Below, piece by piece: positions 35,708-43,432 of a DNA stretch of 64,000 bases (position 1 is its first letter; each line of letters opens with the position of its first letter). The stretch comes from Bradyrhizobium canariense (GTDB taxonomy: Bacteria; Pseudomonadota; Alphaproteobacteria; Rhizobiales; Xanthobacteraceae), in contig NZ_JAFCKJ010000007.1 in the NCBI RefSeq assembly GCF_018130465.1, positions 298,213-362,212 on the forward strand. Direction: 5' to 3'. The position numbers and the translations under genes are program-made. The notes beneath the pieces are model-generated. The model saw only the letters and a program-made list of their open reading frames with translations, did no database searches and was not told the DNA's origin.

Positions 35708-35869
35708 ATGGCGGAGGGATTTCAATGCGGCTCGCCGCCGGCGTTCTGCGCCGACGCGCATGCGCTGCTCACGCAAGCCGGCGGCAGCATGGCCGCGGCC
35801 GAGCGGTTGGCGCGCGATCGCGGCCATAGCCGGCTCTCGATCGTGCTGGCGAAGCGCTACTGCAGATGA
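35708..35869 (+). CDS. Doubtful small ORF, maybe the end of a lost gene
   Basis: 53 residues from ATG 35708 (MAEGFQCGSPPAFCADAHAL, then LTQAGGSMAAAERLARDRGH and a basic end KRYCR). No family is recognised. Codon choice resembles coding sequence, but there is no clear ribosome site, so it may be the 3' remnant of a gene cut by the islet. The rest of 35509-35981 contains no other visible gene. Confidence 0.3.
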   Translation: MAEGFQCGSPPAFCADAHALLTQAGGSMAAAERLARDRGHSRLSIVLAKRYCR

Positions 35870-35981
35870 CGGAAGCAGGATGACAGGGTGGATCGTCGGG
35901 GCAGCGTTGATGCTGATCGGGTATGCCGACTTTGCCAGCAGGCGAGTGACATCAAAATCGCTGCAATTAACGGGTATATCT

Positions 35982-36056
35982 TGGTGCCGGCTGAGGGGAT
36001 TGAACCCCCGACCTTCGGTTTACAAAACCGCTGCTCTACCGCTGAGCTAAGCCGGC
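35982..36056 (-). tRNA. tRNA-Thr (anticodon TGT)
   Basis: The minus strand folds as a full cloverleaf: acceptor GCCGGCT with AGCCGGC, D-arm GCTC-AGCGGTAG-AGC, anticodon arm with loop TTTGTAA (anticodon TGT), T-arm GGGGGTTCAATCCCC, discriminator A and encoded CCA. It reads codon ACA. The 3' 40 nt are also present at 33074-33113, so this gene is the insertion site of the islet. Confidence 0.95.
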
Positions 36057-36222
36057 GACGCCTGGAGAAGCGGGGCAGGGCCGGCGTACGCCGGGGCTGT
36101 CCGCCCGTGCGCGCCGCAATACCAGACTTGACCGGAAAGTGCCAGAACCCGTGATCCTCGACGCAGACATGAATCAGGCGGCCCGAAAGCCGCCTGATTT
36201 GTCGCGTTCGGTTCAAACCGCC

Positions 36223-36714
36223 TTACTGGCAGATGTGCCGGCGGCCGTCTTCGCCCTTGAACCATGTGCCAGGCGTGCAGACGAAGCCGTTGCGCTGGGC
36301 GTAGCTGCGGCTGTCCCACCCGCGATTATCCCAACCGCGGTTGTCCCAGGAATTATCCGGGCCATTATCGTAGGCGTAGCTGTCGTCCATGGCGCGGAAC
36401 GGCGCGGTTGCGATCGCACCGGCGGTGCCGATGGCAGCGCCCGCGACGCCGGCGGCGACGTCGGTCGGCCAGAAACCGGTGCGGCTCCTGTTCCAGTCGT
36501 TATTCCAGTCGCCATTGGTTTGGCGATAGCTCACGCGGCGATGGCGATAGCCGCTGTCGGTGTACGGATTTCCCTGGCCGAGGTTTTGGCAATTGGCGTT
36601 GGGGAATTGCGCGGAGCAGCGAGCAGGATTGTTGACCACGGCTTGCGCCATGGCGGGCGTTGCGAGTGCGGATGCCGCGATCACCGCGGCGCCGAGCAGT
36701 TTCATCTTTGTCAT
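36223..36714 (-). CDS. Secreted Asn/Asp/Trp/Tyr-rich protein
   Basis: 163 residues: signal peptide (MKLLGAAVIAASALATPAMA, after an MTK start), then an Asn/Asp/Tyr/Trp-rich region containing YRQTNGDWNNDWNRSR and repeats (NSWDNRGWDNRGWDSRSY), an Ala/Gly-rich hydrophobic stretch (DVAAGVAGAAIGTAGAIATA) that could insert into membranes, and four cysteines. Ends FVCTPGTWFKGEDGRRHICQ. Function not known. Start ATG 36712-36714 (GGGAGACAAATA upstream). Confidence 0.8.
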   Translation of the reverse strand: MTKMKLLGAAVIAASALATPAMAQAVVNNPARCSAQFPNANCQNLGQGNPYTDSGYRHRRVSYRQTNGDWNNDWNRSRTGFWPTDVAAGVAGAAIGTAGAIATAPFRAMDDSYAYDNGPDNSWDNRGWDNRGWDSRSYAQRNGFVCTPGTWFKGEDGRRHICQ

Positions 36715-36993
36715 TATTTGTCTCCCGTCTGATTGACGGGGGGCTAAATGCTGGCGGCGGCGGATGTTCCGACGAAACAGGTTGATTGTGCCGCGCGTGG
36801 GTCAAACGGATGTGAGCGCGTGGAACATGTTCCAGTGCGTGTGGCTCCCCATTAACGCTTCGCTAGTGCAGCTTGCGGCATTTGAGCGGCCCGCGCCCCT
36901 TGCGCGTTAGGCTTACCGGCATTTGGTGAGAGCGCCTTAACCCTCTCTGCGTCGCTATCGGGTAGGTTGTCGCCGGATAAATGGGGCCCCCTC

Positions 36994-37479
36994 ATGCGCG
37001 CTCTGGCGCTCGCTGCCTTTCTGATCGGACTGCCCGCGACGGCGTTTGCCGGCGGCGGCTTCGATATCGTCGTTCCCGGCCGCCCGGGCGTGCCGATCAT
37101 CATCAACAACATCGACGCGTCCTATACCGTGATCGAGGGGACCTGGGGCCTGGGGAAGAACGTCCAGGTGCAGCCCACGATCTATGGCGGGCGCTATGTC
37201 GCCGAGCGCCAGCCCGCCGACGTCGGCCATTACTACCCGACGCTGGGCCTGCGGCCCGGCTATGGCCGGCTCGAGGTCGAGCCGCCCGCGAACCGCAAAT
37301 TGCCCAAGCCGCCCGAGAGCTACCACCAGAGCTGGGGCGCGCAATCGGCGCCGCTGCCGCCGCAGATGGACGTGCCCGTCGATCCGCCGCCGGTGATCCT
37401 CGCGCCTGAGATCAACGACCAGCCGCGGCGTCCTCGGCCGCGGCCGCGTGCAGAGATACCCGGCAAGCCGCCGGGTTAA
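36994..37479 (+). CDS. Secreted Pro-rich protein
   Basis: 161 residues: signal peptide (MRALALAAFLIGLPATAFA), an N-terminal globular part (GFDIVVPGRPGVPIIINNID, VIEGTWGLG, YPTLGLRPGYGRLE) and a Pro/Arg-rich C-terminus (RRPRPRPRAEIPGKPPG). No family is recognised. It is followed 39 nt later by a second secreted-protein gene on the same strand, probably an operon. Confidence 0.8.
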   Translation: MRALALAAFLIGLPATAFAGGGFDIVVPGRPGVPIIINNIDASYTVIEGTWGLGKNVQVQPTIYGGRYVAERQPADVGHYYPTLGLRPGYGRLEVEPPANRKLPKPPESYHQSWGAQSAPLPPQMDVPVDPPPVILAPEINDQPRRPRPRPRAEIPGKPPG

Positions 37480-37518
37480 GAAACGAAAACAACAAACGAA
37501 AATCAACAGGAGAGAGTA

Positions 37519-38034
37519 ATGCGTCAGATGATTTCGGGACTGGTCGCGGCGGCTGCCGTGATGTTCGTCGGGGCCGCGCCCGCCGCGGCCTGCGGCTTCA
37601 ACCCGTGCCAGCCGGTCGCGCCGGTCTATTCCGGCTGCAACACCGGCTGCGGCGGCTATGGTTATGGGGCGGGCTATGGCGCCTATGAGCGTCTCGCCGA
37701 ACCCACCACGCAATATTATCACGTCAACCAGGGCCCGACCTACACCGGCCCGGGCGCCTTCGCGCCGTATCCGACCTATCGTGAGGACGCGGTGGTCGCG
37801 CCCGCCAATTACGGCTACGGCCGTGGTTACGGCTATGGCTATCGCGCCGCCGCGGTCGAAGCGCCGGCCGCCTATCCTTACCGCCGCCCGTATTACCGCC
37901 CGTATCGATATGGCTATGGTCCGCGCGCCGGCTATCTGCCGCGCACGCACTACGGCTACGGTCCGCGCTACGGCTACGCCCCGCGCCATGCACCGTACTA
38001 TGGCGGCCACCGCGTGCTGCGTCGCTATTACTGA
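37519..38034 (+). CDS. Secreted Gly/Tyr/Pro/Arg-rich low-complexity protein
   Basis: 171 residues: signal peptide (MISGLVAAAAVMFVGAAPAAA), a Cys-rich start (CGFNPCQPVAPVYSGCNTGC) and a long Gly/Tyr/Arg-rich tail (YGYGRGYGYGYR, RYGYGPRAGYLPRTHYGYGP). Such repetitive Tyr/Gly proteins occur in rhizobia and may be extracellular matrix or surface components; nothing is known for this one. Start ATG 37519 with AGGAGAGAGTA. A strong terminator follows. Confidence 0.82.
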   Translation: MRQMISGLVAAAAVMFVGAAPAAACGFNPCQPVAPVYSGCNTGCGGYGYGAGYGAYERLAEPTTQYYHVNQGPTYTGPGAFAPYPTYREDAVVAPANYGYGRGYGYGYRAAAVEAPAAYPYRRPYYRPYRYGYGPRAGYLPRTHYGYGPRYGYAPRHAPYYGGHRVLRRYY

Positions 38035-38057
38035 TCGCTTGATCGGTTGAACCAACG

Positions 38058-38088
38058 AAACGCCCGTCCGCGATGCGGACGGGCGTTT
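38058..38088 (+). terminator. Strong bidirectional terminator
   Basis: A perfect 14-bp stem AAACGCCCGTCCGC, loop GAT, then the complement, followed by TGTTTTG on the plus strand and preceded by the equivalent U-like tract for the minus-strand rlmB gene, whose stop lies 8 nt to the right. Confidence 0.9.
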
Positions 38089-38095
38089 TGTTTTG

Positions 38096-38926
38096 CTACC
38101 GCTTCATCAGCCCCAGTCGGCTCGCGCCTACATAGAGCGAGAGCACGGCGGCATTCGAGACGTTGAGGCTCTTGATTTCTCCGGGCATGTCGAGCCGCGC
38201 CACGACGCTGCAGGTTTCGCGCGTCAATTGCCGCAGGCCCTTGCCTTCCGCGCCCAGCACCAGCGCGAGCGGTTCGCGCAGGGTGACCTCGGAGAGATCC
38301 GCGCTGCCTTCACTGTCCAGCCCGACGGTCTGGAAGCCGAGCTCGTTCAGCGTGGTCAGTGCGCGGGCGAGGTTTTGCACCGTCACCATCGGCACCAGCT
38401 CCAGTGCGCCGGAGGCGGCCTTGGCCAGCACGCCGGTCGCTTCCGGACTGTGGCGCGCGGTGGTGACGATCGCCTTCACCGCGAACGCCGCCGCCGAGCG
38501 CAGGATGGCACCGACATTGTGCGGATCGGTGATCTGGTCGAGCACCAGCACCATGCCGTCCTGCTCCAAATCCTCGATGTCGGGCGAGGGCAGGGGATCG
38601 GCCTCGGCGAGCAGGCCCTGGTGCACGGCGTCGGGCGACAGCAGCCGGTCGATCTCCTGGGGCCGGACGATCTCGGGTGTGACCGGGGTTGCGATGTTCT
38701 CGTCCGCCAGGCGCCTTGCGGCGTTCTCGGTCAGCGTCAGCTTGCGGATCTGCCGCTGGGGGTTGGCGAGCGCCATGGTGACGGTGTGCCAGCCATAGAG
38801 GATGACGGGCCCGTCGGGTTGCGAATCGCGGTCGCGCCAGACCGGCCGGCCGGCCGATTTCCCGGGCCTGTTGAAGGGCTTAGCCCCGCTGCGGGGCCCC
38901 CTTTGGGTGAATTTTCGGTCCTTCAT
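38096..38926 (-). CDS. rlmB: 23S rRNA (guanosine-2'-O-)-methyltransferase RlmB
   Basis: 276 residues, SPOUT-class. VLDQITDPHNVGAILRSAAAF (motif 1), LALVLGAEGKGLRQLTRETC (motif 2) and EIKSLNVSNAAVLSLYVG (motif 3) are the knot motifs of the SpoU/TrmH family; the N-terminal part (HTVTMALANPQRQIRKLTLT) is the RNA-binding substrate domain. The first 35 residues are a basic linker. It methylates G2251 of 23S rRNA. tRNA-Tyr lies about 200 nt away on the other strand. Confidence 0.93.
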   Translation of the reverse strand: MKDRKFTQRGPRSGAKPFNRPGKSAGRPVWRDRDSQPDGPVILYGWHTVTMALANPQRQIRKLTLTENAARRLADENIATPVTPEIVRPQEIDRLLSPDAVHQGLLAEADPLPSPDIEDLEQDGMVLVLDQITDPHNVGAILRSAAAFAVKAIVTTARHSPEATGVLAKAASGALELVPMVTVQNLARALTTLNELGFQTVGLDSEGSADLSEVTLREPLALVLGAEGKGLRQLTRETCSVVARLDMPGEIKSLNVSNAAVLSLYVGASRLGLMKR

Positions 38927-39131
38927 GGGCTCGCTTGTGTCACGGGTCCCGGATTATGGCAATTTGGGTGGCTTCGGGGGCGATTTTAGCTGTTCGCCTC
39001 GGTTGACTTTACCCCATCGCTTCGCCGATAACCGCGCCCGGTCGCGTCCCCATCCGGGCTGTTGCGGCTTCTTGTTTCATGGCCGTCTTCGGTCGCCGGA
39101 AAGGTCCGGCCCGATTGTGCTGCCGTCAAAT

Positions 39132-39217
39132 GGGGGAGTGTCCCGAGTGGCAAAGGGAGCTGACTGTAAATCAGCCGTCTTATGACTTCGAAGGTTCGAG
39201 TCCTTCTTCCCCCACCA
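39132..39217 (+). tRNA. tRNA-Tyr (anticodon GTA)
   Basis: A class II tRNA with a long variable arm: acceptor GGGGGAG with TTCCCCC, D-arm with TCCCGAGTGGCAAAGGGA, anticodon arm CTGACTGTAAATCAG (anticodon GTA), variable arm GTCTTATGAC, T-arm GAAGGTTCGAGTCCTTC, discriminator A and encoded CCA. Confidence 0.95.
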
Positions 39218-39220
39218 TCC

Positions 39221-39300
39221 TTCGCTCGCTTCGCGAGCTAGGGCTGGGCGAGCCAGCCCAGATTAGCGTCAAGCGAAGCTAACGAAGGCTGCCGCTCCGT
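39221..39300. repeat. Palindromic GC-rich sequence after tRNA-Tyr
   Basis: Directly after the tRNA are CTTCGCTCGCTTCGCGAGC, GCTGGGCGAGCCAGC and AAGCGAAGCTAACGAAGG, which can fold into consecutive hairpins. They may terminate the tRNA transcript, and a similar short repeat pattern is common in intergenic DNA of this genus, but copy number cannot be judged here. Confidence 0.4.
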
Positions 39301-39337
39301 AGCCTGAAGGCACAGGCGAGCTTTCGCAGCGCGCAAG

Positions 39338-40369
39338 TCACCCCATCATCTCCCGCACCATCGGCACCACCTTCCGCCCATAGAGCTCGATGCTCTTCAT
39401 CAGCTTCTCGTGCGGCAGCGGGCCCGCCGAATATTTCAACTGAAAGCGCGAAATGCCAAGCGCCTTTGCCGTCTTGGCGATCTTGCGCGCGACCGTCTCC
39501 GGCGAGCCGACATAGAGCGAACCGTGCTCGGCCTCGCTCACGAACTCGTCGCGGCCCATCGGCGGCCAGCCGCGTTCCTTGCCGATGCGGTCGCGCATCG
39601 CCTTGTAGTCGGGCCACAGCTCCTCGCGTGCCTGCTCATCGGTCTCGGCGACATAGCCGGGCGAGTGCACGCCGATCGGCTGTGCCGGGCGGCCGAACTC
39701 CTTGAACGCGCGATGATAGAGATCGACGAAGGGCGCGAAGCGCGCGGGATCCCCGCCGATGATCGCGAGCATCAAGGGCAGGTCGTAATGCGCCGCGCGC
39801 ACCACCGATTGCGGACTGCCGCCGACGCCGATCCAGGTCTTCAGCGTGCCGTTCTCGACCGGGGGATAGACCAGCTGCCCCTTTAGCGGCGGACGCAGCT
39901 TGCCTTCCCAGGACACCGGCTCTTGCGACAGCAGTGCTGCGAACAGATCGAGCTTTTCCTCGAACAGCGCCTCGTAAGCCCGCAAGTCAAAGCCGAACAG
40001 CGGAAAGGATTCGGTGAACGAGCCGCGACCGAGGATCACCTCGGCGCGCCCGTTCGAGAGCGCATCGAGCGTGGCAAAGCGCTGGAAGACGCGGATCGGA
40101 TCGTCCGAGCTCAGCACCGTCACGGCCGAGCCGAGATGGATGCGCTTGGTCCGCGACGCGATGGCGGCCAGCACGGTCTCAGGGGAGGAGATCGCGAAGT
40201 CGGCGCGGTGATGTTCGCCGAGGCCGATGAAGTCGAGGCCGAGGTCGTCGGCCAGCACCGCCTCGTCGACGACGTTGCGGATCACCTGCGCGTGCGGAAG
40301 CATCGCGCCGGAGGCGTCCCTGGTGACGTCGCCAAAGGTGTCCAGTCCAAATTCAAGCGGTGCGGTCAT
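39338..40369 (-). CDS. LLM-class flavin-dependent oxidoreductase
   Basis: 343 residues, TIM-barrel luciferase-like. LEFGLDTFGDV at the start, DDLGLDFIGLGEHHRADFAI, LGSAVTVLSSDDPIRVFQRFATLDALS and VILGRGSFTESFPLFG are the family's conserved blocks for F420/FMN-binding monooxygenase-like enzymes. The substrate is unknown. The start at ATG 40367-40369 has GAGACCTCATCA in front; a longer frame to 40462 is open. It ends shortly after the tRNA-Tyr-associated repeat and is the last gene of its strand. Confidence 0.88.
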   Translation of the reverse strand: MTAPLEFGLDTFGDVTRDASGAMLPHAQVIRNVVDEAVLADDLGLDFIGLGEHHRADFAISSPETVLAAIASRTKRIHLGSAVTVLSSDDPIRVFQRFATLDALSNGRAEVILGRGSFTESFPLFGFDLRAYEALFEEKLDLFAALLSQEPVSWEGKLRPPLKGQLVYPPVENGTLKTWIGVGGSPQSVVRAAHYDLPLMLAIIGGDPARFAPFVDLYHRAFKEFGRPAQPIGVHSPGYVAETDEQAREELWPDYKAMRDRIGKERGWPPMGRDEFVSEAEHGSLYVGSPETVARKIAKTAKALGISRFQLKYSAGPLPHEKLMKSIELYGRKVVPMVREMMG

Positions 40370-40525
40370 TGATGAGGTCTCTGCGGGCGCTGCTTGCGCG
40401 CCTGTCACTGTGGGAGGGGATCGCTTTGCGTTGGAGGTAAGCAGTGGAGACCGGTGCAACAATGCTGCTTCGAGAAACCCATTGTTTCCGCTTTTTCATG
40501 GTGTCGGGTCTCGGGGCCCGCGCCT

Positions 40526-41455
40526 TCAGTCGGACCTGGCGAAGGTCTCGACCAGGGTCTCGCGCAGCCAGCGCTGCGCCGGTACGGTGTCGTTGCGCTG
40601 GTGCCAGAACAGGCTGACGATGCGCGGCGGCGCCTTGAGCGGAAGCGGCATGGCGTGCAGGAACGGCGCGTGCCGGGATTGCGAGCGCAAATCGCTGGGC
40701 AGCACGGCGATCAGATCAGACTGGCGCACGATCTCGTAGGCGGCGCTGTAGTGATTGACGGTCGCGACCAGGTTGCGCGACAGCCCGCGCGAGGCGAGGA
40801 AGAGGTCGTAGGACGGCAAGGTCTTGCCGGCGAGGCTCACATCGACATGCCCCGCGTTGAGGAAGCTGCGCGTGCTCAGCCGCTTCATCGCCGCGAGCGG
40901 ATGGCCGCGCCGCATGAAGCAGGCGTAGTCGACGGTCCACAGCGAGCGCGAGCGGATGGCGGCCGGCTGCTGCGCCTCGTTGACATAGACGCTGAGCACG
41001 CAATCAACACGATTGTCTTCGAGCTGGTCGGCGATCTCCACGACGGTGTTGGGAACGGTGTGGACGCGCGCCTTGGGCGCGACCCTGGCGAGATGGTTCA
41101 ACAGGTTCGGCATCACCAGCGAGGCGACGTAATCCGACATCGACAGGCTGAACTCGGTCTGCGCACGGCGCGGATCGAACACCTGCTCGTCGAGCGCGCC
41201 GCGGACGGTTTCGAGCGCCTCGCCGATCGGCCCCCACAACACCACGGCGCGCTGGGTCGGACGGATGCCGGTGCCGGACCTGACGAACAGGGGATCGCCG
41301 AGCGCGTCCCGCAGGCGTGCGAGTGCGTTGCTGACCGCCGGTTGCGTCATCAGAAGCGCGTTGGCGGCGCGCGTGACGCTGCCCTCGGTCATCAGGGCCT
41401 CGAAGACTTTCAGCAGGTTGAGGTCGAGCAATCGGAACGACAGAACATTCACCAC
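40526..41455 (-). CDS. LysR-family transcriptional regulator
   Basis: 309 residues. DLNLLKVFEALMTEGSVTRAAN and LMTQPAVSNALARLRDALGD form the winged helix-turn-helix (about 12-50); the rest is the substrate-binding domain with the typical two lobes (SDYVASLVMPNLL, CVLSVYVNEAQ). It most resembles the NahR/LinR/NodD-like branch acting on aromatics. GTG starts at 41453-41455 and 41450-41452 are possible. It is divergent from the MFS-GAF-amidohydrolase operon; a T-N11-A palindrome sits between them. Confidence 0.93.
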   Translation of the reverse strand: MVNVLSFRLLDLNLLKVFEALMTEGSVTRAANALLMTQPAVSNALARLRDALGDPLFVRSGTGIRPTQRAVVLWGPIGEALETVRGALDEQVFDPRRAQTEFSLSMSDYVASLVMPNLLNHLARVAPKARVHTVPNTVVEIADQLEDNRVDCVLSVYVNEAQQPAAIRSRSLWTVDYACFMRRGHPLAAMKRLSTRSFLNAGHVDVSLAGKTLPSYDLFLASRGLSRNLVATVNHYSAAYEIVRQSDLIAVLPSDLRSQSRHAPFLHAMPLPLKAPPRIVSLFWHQRNDTVPAQRWLRETLVETFARSD

Positions 41456-41469
41456 AGTGATGTACTAGA

Positions 41470-41488
41470 TCATGATTATAAATTATGA
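41470..41488. promoter_or_regulatory. Candidate LysR-type operator
   Basis: The sequence TCATGATTATAAATTATGA in the 107-nt gap between the LysR gene and the MFS operon is an inverted repeat, TCAT and ATGA, with an 11-nt spacer, the T-N11-A pattern of LysR boxes. It is strikingly AT-rich for this genome. It lies 75 nt before the MFS start and 15 nt from the LysR start, so it could serve both promoters. Confidence 0.6.
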
Positions 41489-41562
41489 CGATAATATCTC
41501 TTTGTCTATGGTTCCCTCCAGGGATGAGCGGAGTGCCGGGCCGCCAGACAGAGGGGACTTTC

Positions 41563-42921
41563 ATGTCGATGATCTCGGCGCGCATCGAGCGCCTTCCATT
41601 CGCGCGCTTCCACGGGCATCTGCTGCTGATGGGCGGGCTCGGCTACATGTTCGACGCGATGGACGCGGCCGTGCTGGCGTTCATCCTGCCGGTGCTGCGC
41701 ACGGCCTGGAATCTGTCGAGCGTCGAGATCGGCGTGCTCGGCAGCAGCACCTATATCGGCTTCCTGTTCGGCGCATTGCTGGCGGGCACGCTGGGTGACC
41801 TGATCGGCCGCCGTGCGGTGATGATGTCGGCGCTGGCGCTCTACTGTGCCGCATCCATCGTCAGCGCGGCGGCGGACAGCTGGTCGTCCTTCTTCGCCGC
41901 CCGTGTCGTCGCGGGCATGGGGACCGGCGCCGAGAGCGCGATCATCGCGCCTTATCTCGCCGAGTTCGTGGCGCGGCGCTTCCGCGGCAGTTTTACCGGC
42001 GCGCTGGCCGGATTCTTCTCCTTCGGTTTCGTCGCAGCGGCCTTGCTCGGTTATTTCATCGTGCCCGCCTATGAGAACGGCTGGCGCATCGTTCTGGTGA
42101 TTACCGCAGTGCCGGTCGTCATGCTGCTGTGGTGGCGCAGGGCGCTGCCGGAATCGCCGCGCTGGCTGGAAAGCCGGGGCCGGGAGAAGGAAGCCGAAGC
42201 CGTGCTGGACAGGATCGAGGCCGGCTTTGCGAGCCAAGGCCATGTCCTGCCGCAACCGGTCGTCGAAGCCACGGCGCCGGCCGGGACTGGCGGGACGCTG
42301 CTTGCCAATTTCGCCGCGCTCCTCGCCGGCCGCCAGGCGCGCATCACCATCATGACCTGGATCATGTGGCTTGCGATCACCTTCAGCTACTATTCCTTCT
42401 TCGTCTGGATTCCCGGCCTTCTGGTCCAGAACGGCATGAGCATCACCAAGAGCTTCGCCTATTCGCTCGCGATCTATTGCGCGCAGATCCCCGGCTATTT
42501 CAGCGCCGCGTATTTCAACGAGCGCATCGGTCGGCAGGCGACGATCGCATCCTACATGGTGCTCGGCGGCGCCAGCGCGCTCGGGCTGGCGTTCGCGCAG
42601 AGTGACCAGCACATCATGGTGGCGGGAATTCTGCTGTCCTTCTTCATGAACGGCACCTATGCAGGCGTCTATGCCTATACCGCCGAGGTATTTCCGACCG
42701 CGGTCAGAACCACCGGCGCCGGGCTCGCCTCCGCGATCGGCCGCATCGGCGCGATCGTCTCGCCGATCCTGGTCGGCTATCTCTATCCCAATTTCGGCTT
42801 CGCCGGCGTGTTCGGCTTGACCACCAGTGTGCTGCTGATCGGTGCGCTCACCGTGGTGGTGATGGGCGTGCCGACGCGCGGCCGTTCGCTGGAAGAGATT
42901 GCGGCGGGTGAAGTCGCATGA
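41563..42921 (+). CDS. MFS transporter of the AAHS/sugar-type, aromatic-acid-like
   Basis: 452 residues with 12 predicted helices. GYMFDAMDAAVLAFILPVLR (helix 1 with D-A-M-D), LAGTLGDLIGRRAVMM (motif A), LPESPRWLESRGR (the conserved P-E-S-P-R-[WY]-L of the MFS sugar/AAHS branch), and YTAEVFPTAVRTTGAG near the end are all characteristic. It is probably a proton-coupled importer of an organic acid. The start ATG 41563 follows GAGGGGACTTTC. The GAF gene begins 4 nt before its stop. Confidence 0.9.
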   Translation: MSMISARIERLPFARFHGHLLLMGGLGYMFDAMDAAVLAFILPVLRTAWNLSSVEIGVLGSSTYIGFLFGALLAGTLGDLIGRRAVMMSALALYCAASIVSAAADSWSSFFAARVVAGMGTGAESAIIAPYLAEFVARRFRGSFTGALAGFFSFGFVAAALLGYFIVPAYENGWRIVLVITAVPVVMLLWWRRALPESPRWLESRGREKEAEAVLDRIEAGFASQGHVLPQPVVEATAPAGTGGTLLANFAALLAGRQARITIMTWIMWLAITFSYYSFFVWIPGLLVQNGMSITKSFAYSLAIYCAQIPGYFSAAYFNERIGRQATIASYMVLGGASALGLAFAQSDQHIMVAGILLSFFMNGTYAGVYAYTAEVFPTAVRTTGAGLASAIGRIGAIVSPILVGYLYPNFGFAGVFGLTTSVLLIGALTVVVMGVPTRGRSLEEIAAGEVA

Positions 42922-43415
42922 GGGAGACGAAACACAGGTCCGATCCGCTGCTCTGCGCCGTGGCGGCCGCACAGGGCAGGGCGGATCAGCCGGATGCCCT
43001 GTTCGCGGCGCTGGACGACGCCTTGAAATCGGCGATCGGGCACAAGCTGTTCACGATCCTGACCTATGACGACGACACCGGGGAAGCTGCGCGGGTGTAT
43101 TCCAATCTCCCCGGACCTTACCCGGCGGGCGGACGCAAGCGCCTGGCGCCGGGGCCGTGGACCGAGGCCGTGCTCGACCGCGGCGAGGCCTATATCGGCC
43201 GCACCCTGGACGGTCTGCGCGAGGTGTTTTCCGATCACGAGCTGATCGCTTCGCTCGGCTGCGAGAGCGTGCTCAACATGCCCGTGCGCTGGCGCGGGCG
43301 CACGCTCGGCTCGCTCAATCTGCTCCATGAGGCAGGCTGGTATGGCGAGGACGATGTCGCTGCGTGTCTTCCATTCGCCCAGCTCGCCTTGCCCGCGCTG
43401 CTCATCCAGTCCTGA
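42918..43415 (+). CDS. Single GAF-domain protein
   Basis: 165 residues, a single GAF domain: FAALDDALKSAIGHKLFTIL, CESVLNMPVRWRGRTLGSLN, EDDVAACLPFAQLAL and so on fit the fold. It lacks any output domain, so it is a small-molecule-binding protein or partner subunit. Its start overlaps the MFS stop by 4 nt (ATGA) and the amidohydrolase starts 17 nt after its end. A stand-alone GAF between a transporter and an enzyme may sense or present the substrate; the family's free-Met-sulfoxide reductase type is another option, but its Cys pattern is not evident. Confidence 0.82.
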   Translation: MRETKHRSDPLLCAVAAAQGRADQPDALFAALDDALKSAIGHKLFTILTYDDDTGEAARVYSNLPGPYPAGGRKRLAPGPWTEAVLDRGEAYIGRTLDGLREVFSDHELIASLGCESVLNMPVRWRGRTLGSLNLLHEAGWYGEDDVAACLPFAQLALPALLIQS

Positions 43416-43432
43416 TAAGACAGGAAGTCGTC

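Larger units (their letters stand above)
33074..36021. mobile_element. 2.9-kb islet integrated at tRNA-Thr, no integrase
   Basis: The 40-bp sequence at 33074-33113 is repeated without mismatch at 35982-36021, where it is the 3' part of an intact tRNA-Thr gene. Bases next to both copies differ. This is the outcome of site-specific integration into a tRNA 3' end. The 2.87 kb between holds three minus-strand genes (acyltransferase, SGNH-like protein, small membrane protein) and a small doubtful frame, but no integrase, relaxase or phage gene. It is either a remnant of a larger element or an element mobilised in trans. Confidence 0.7.
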
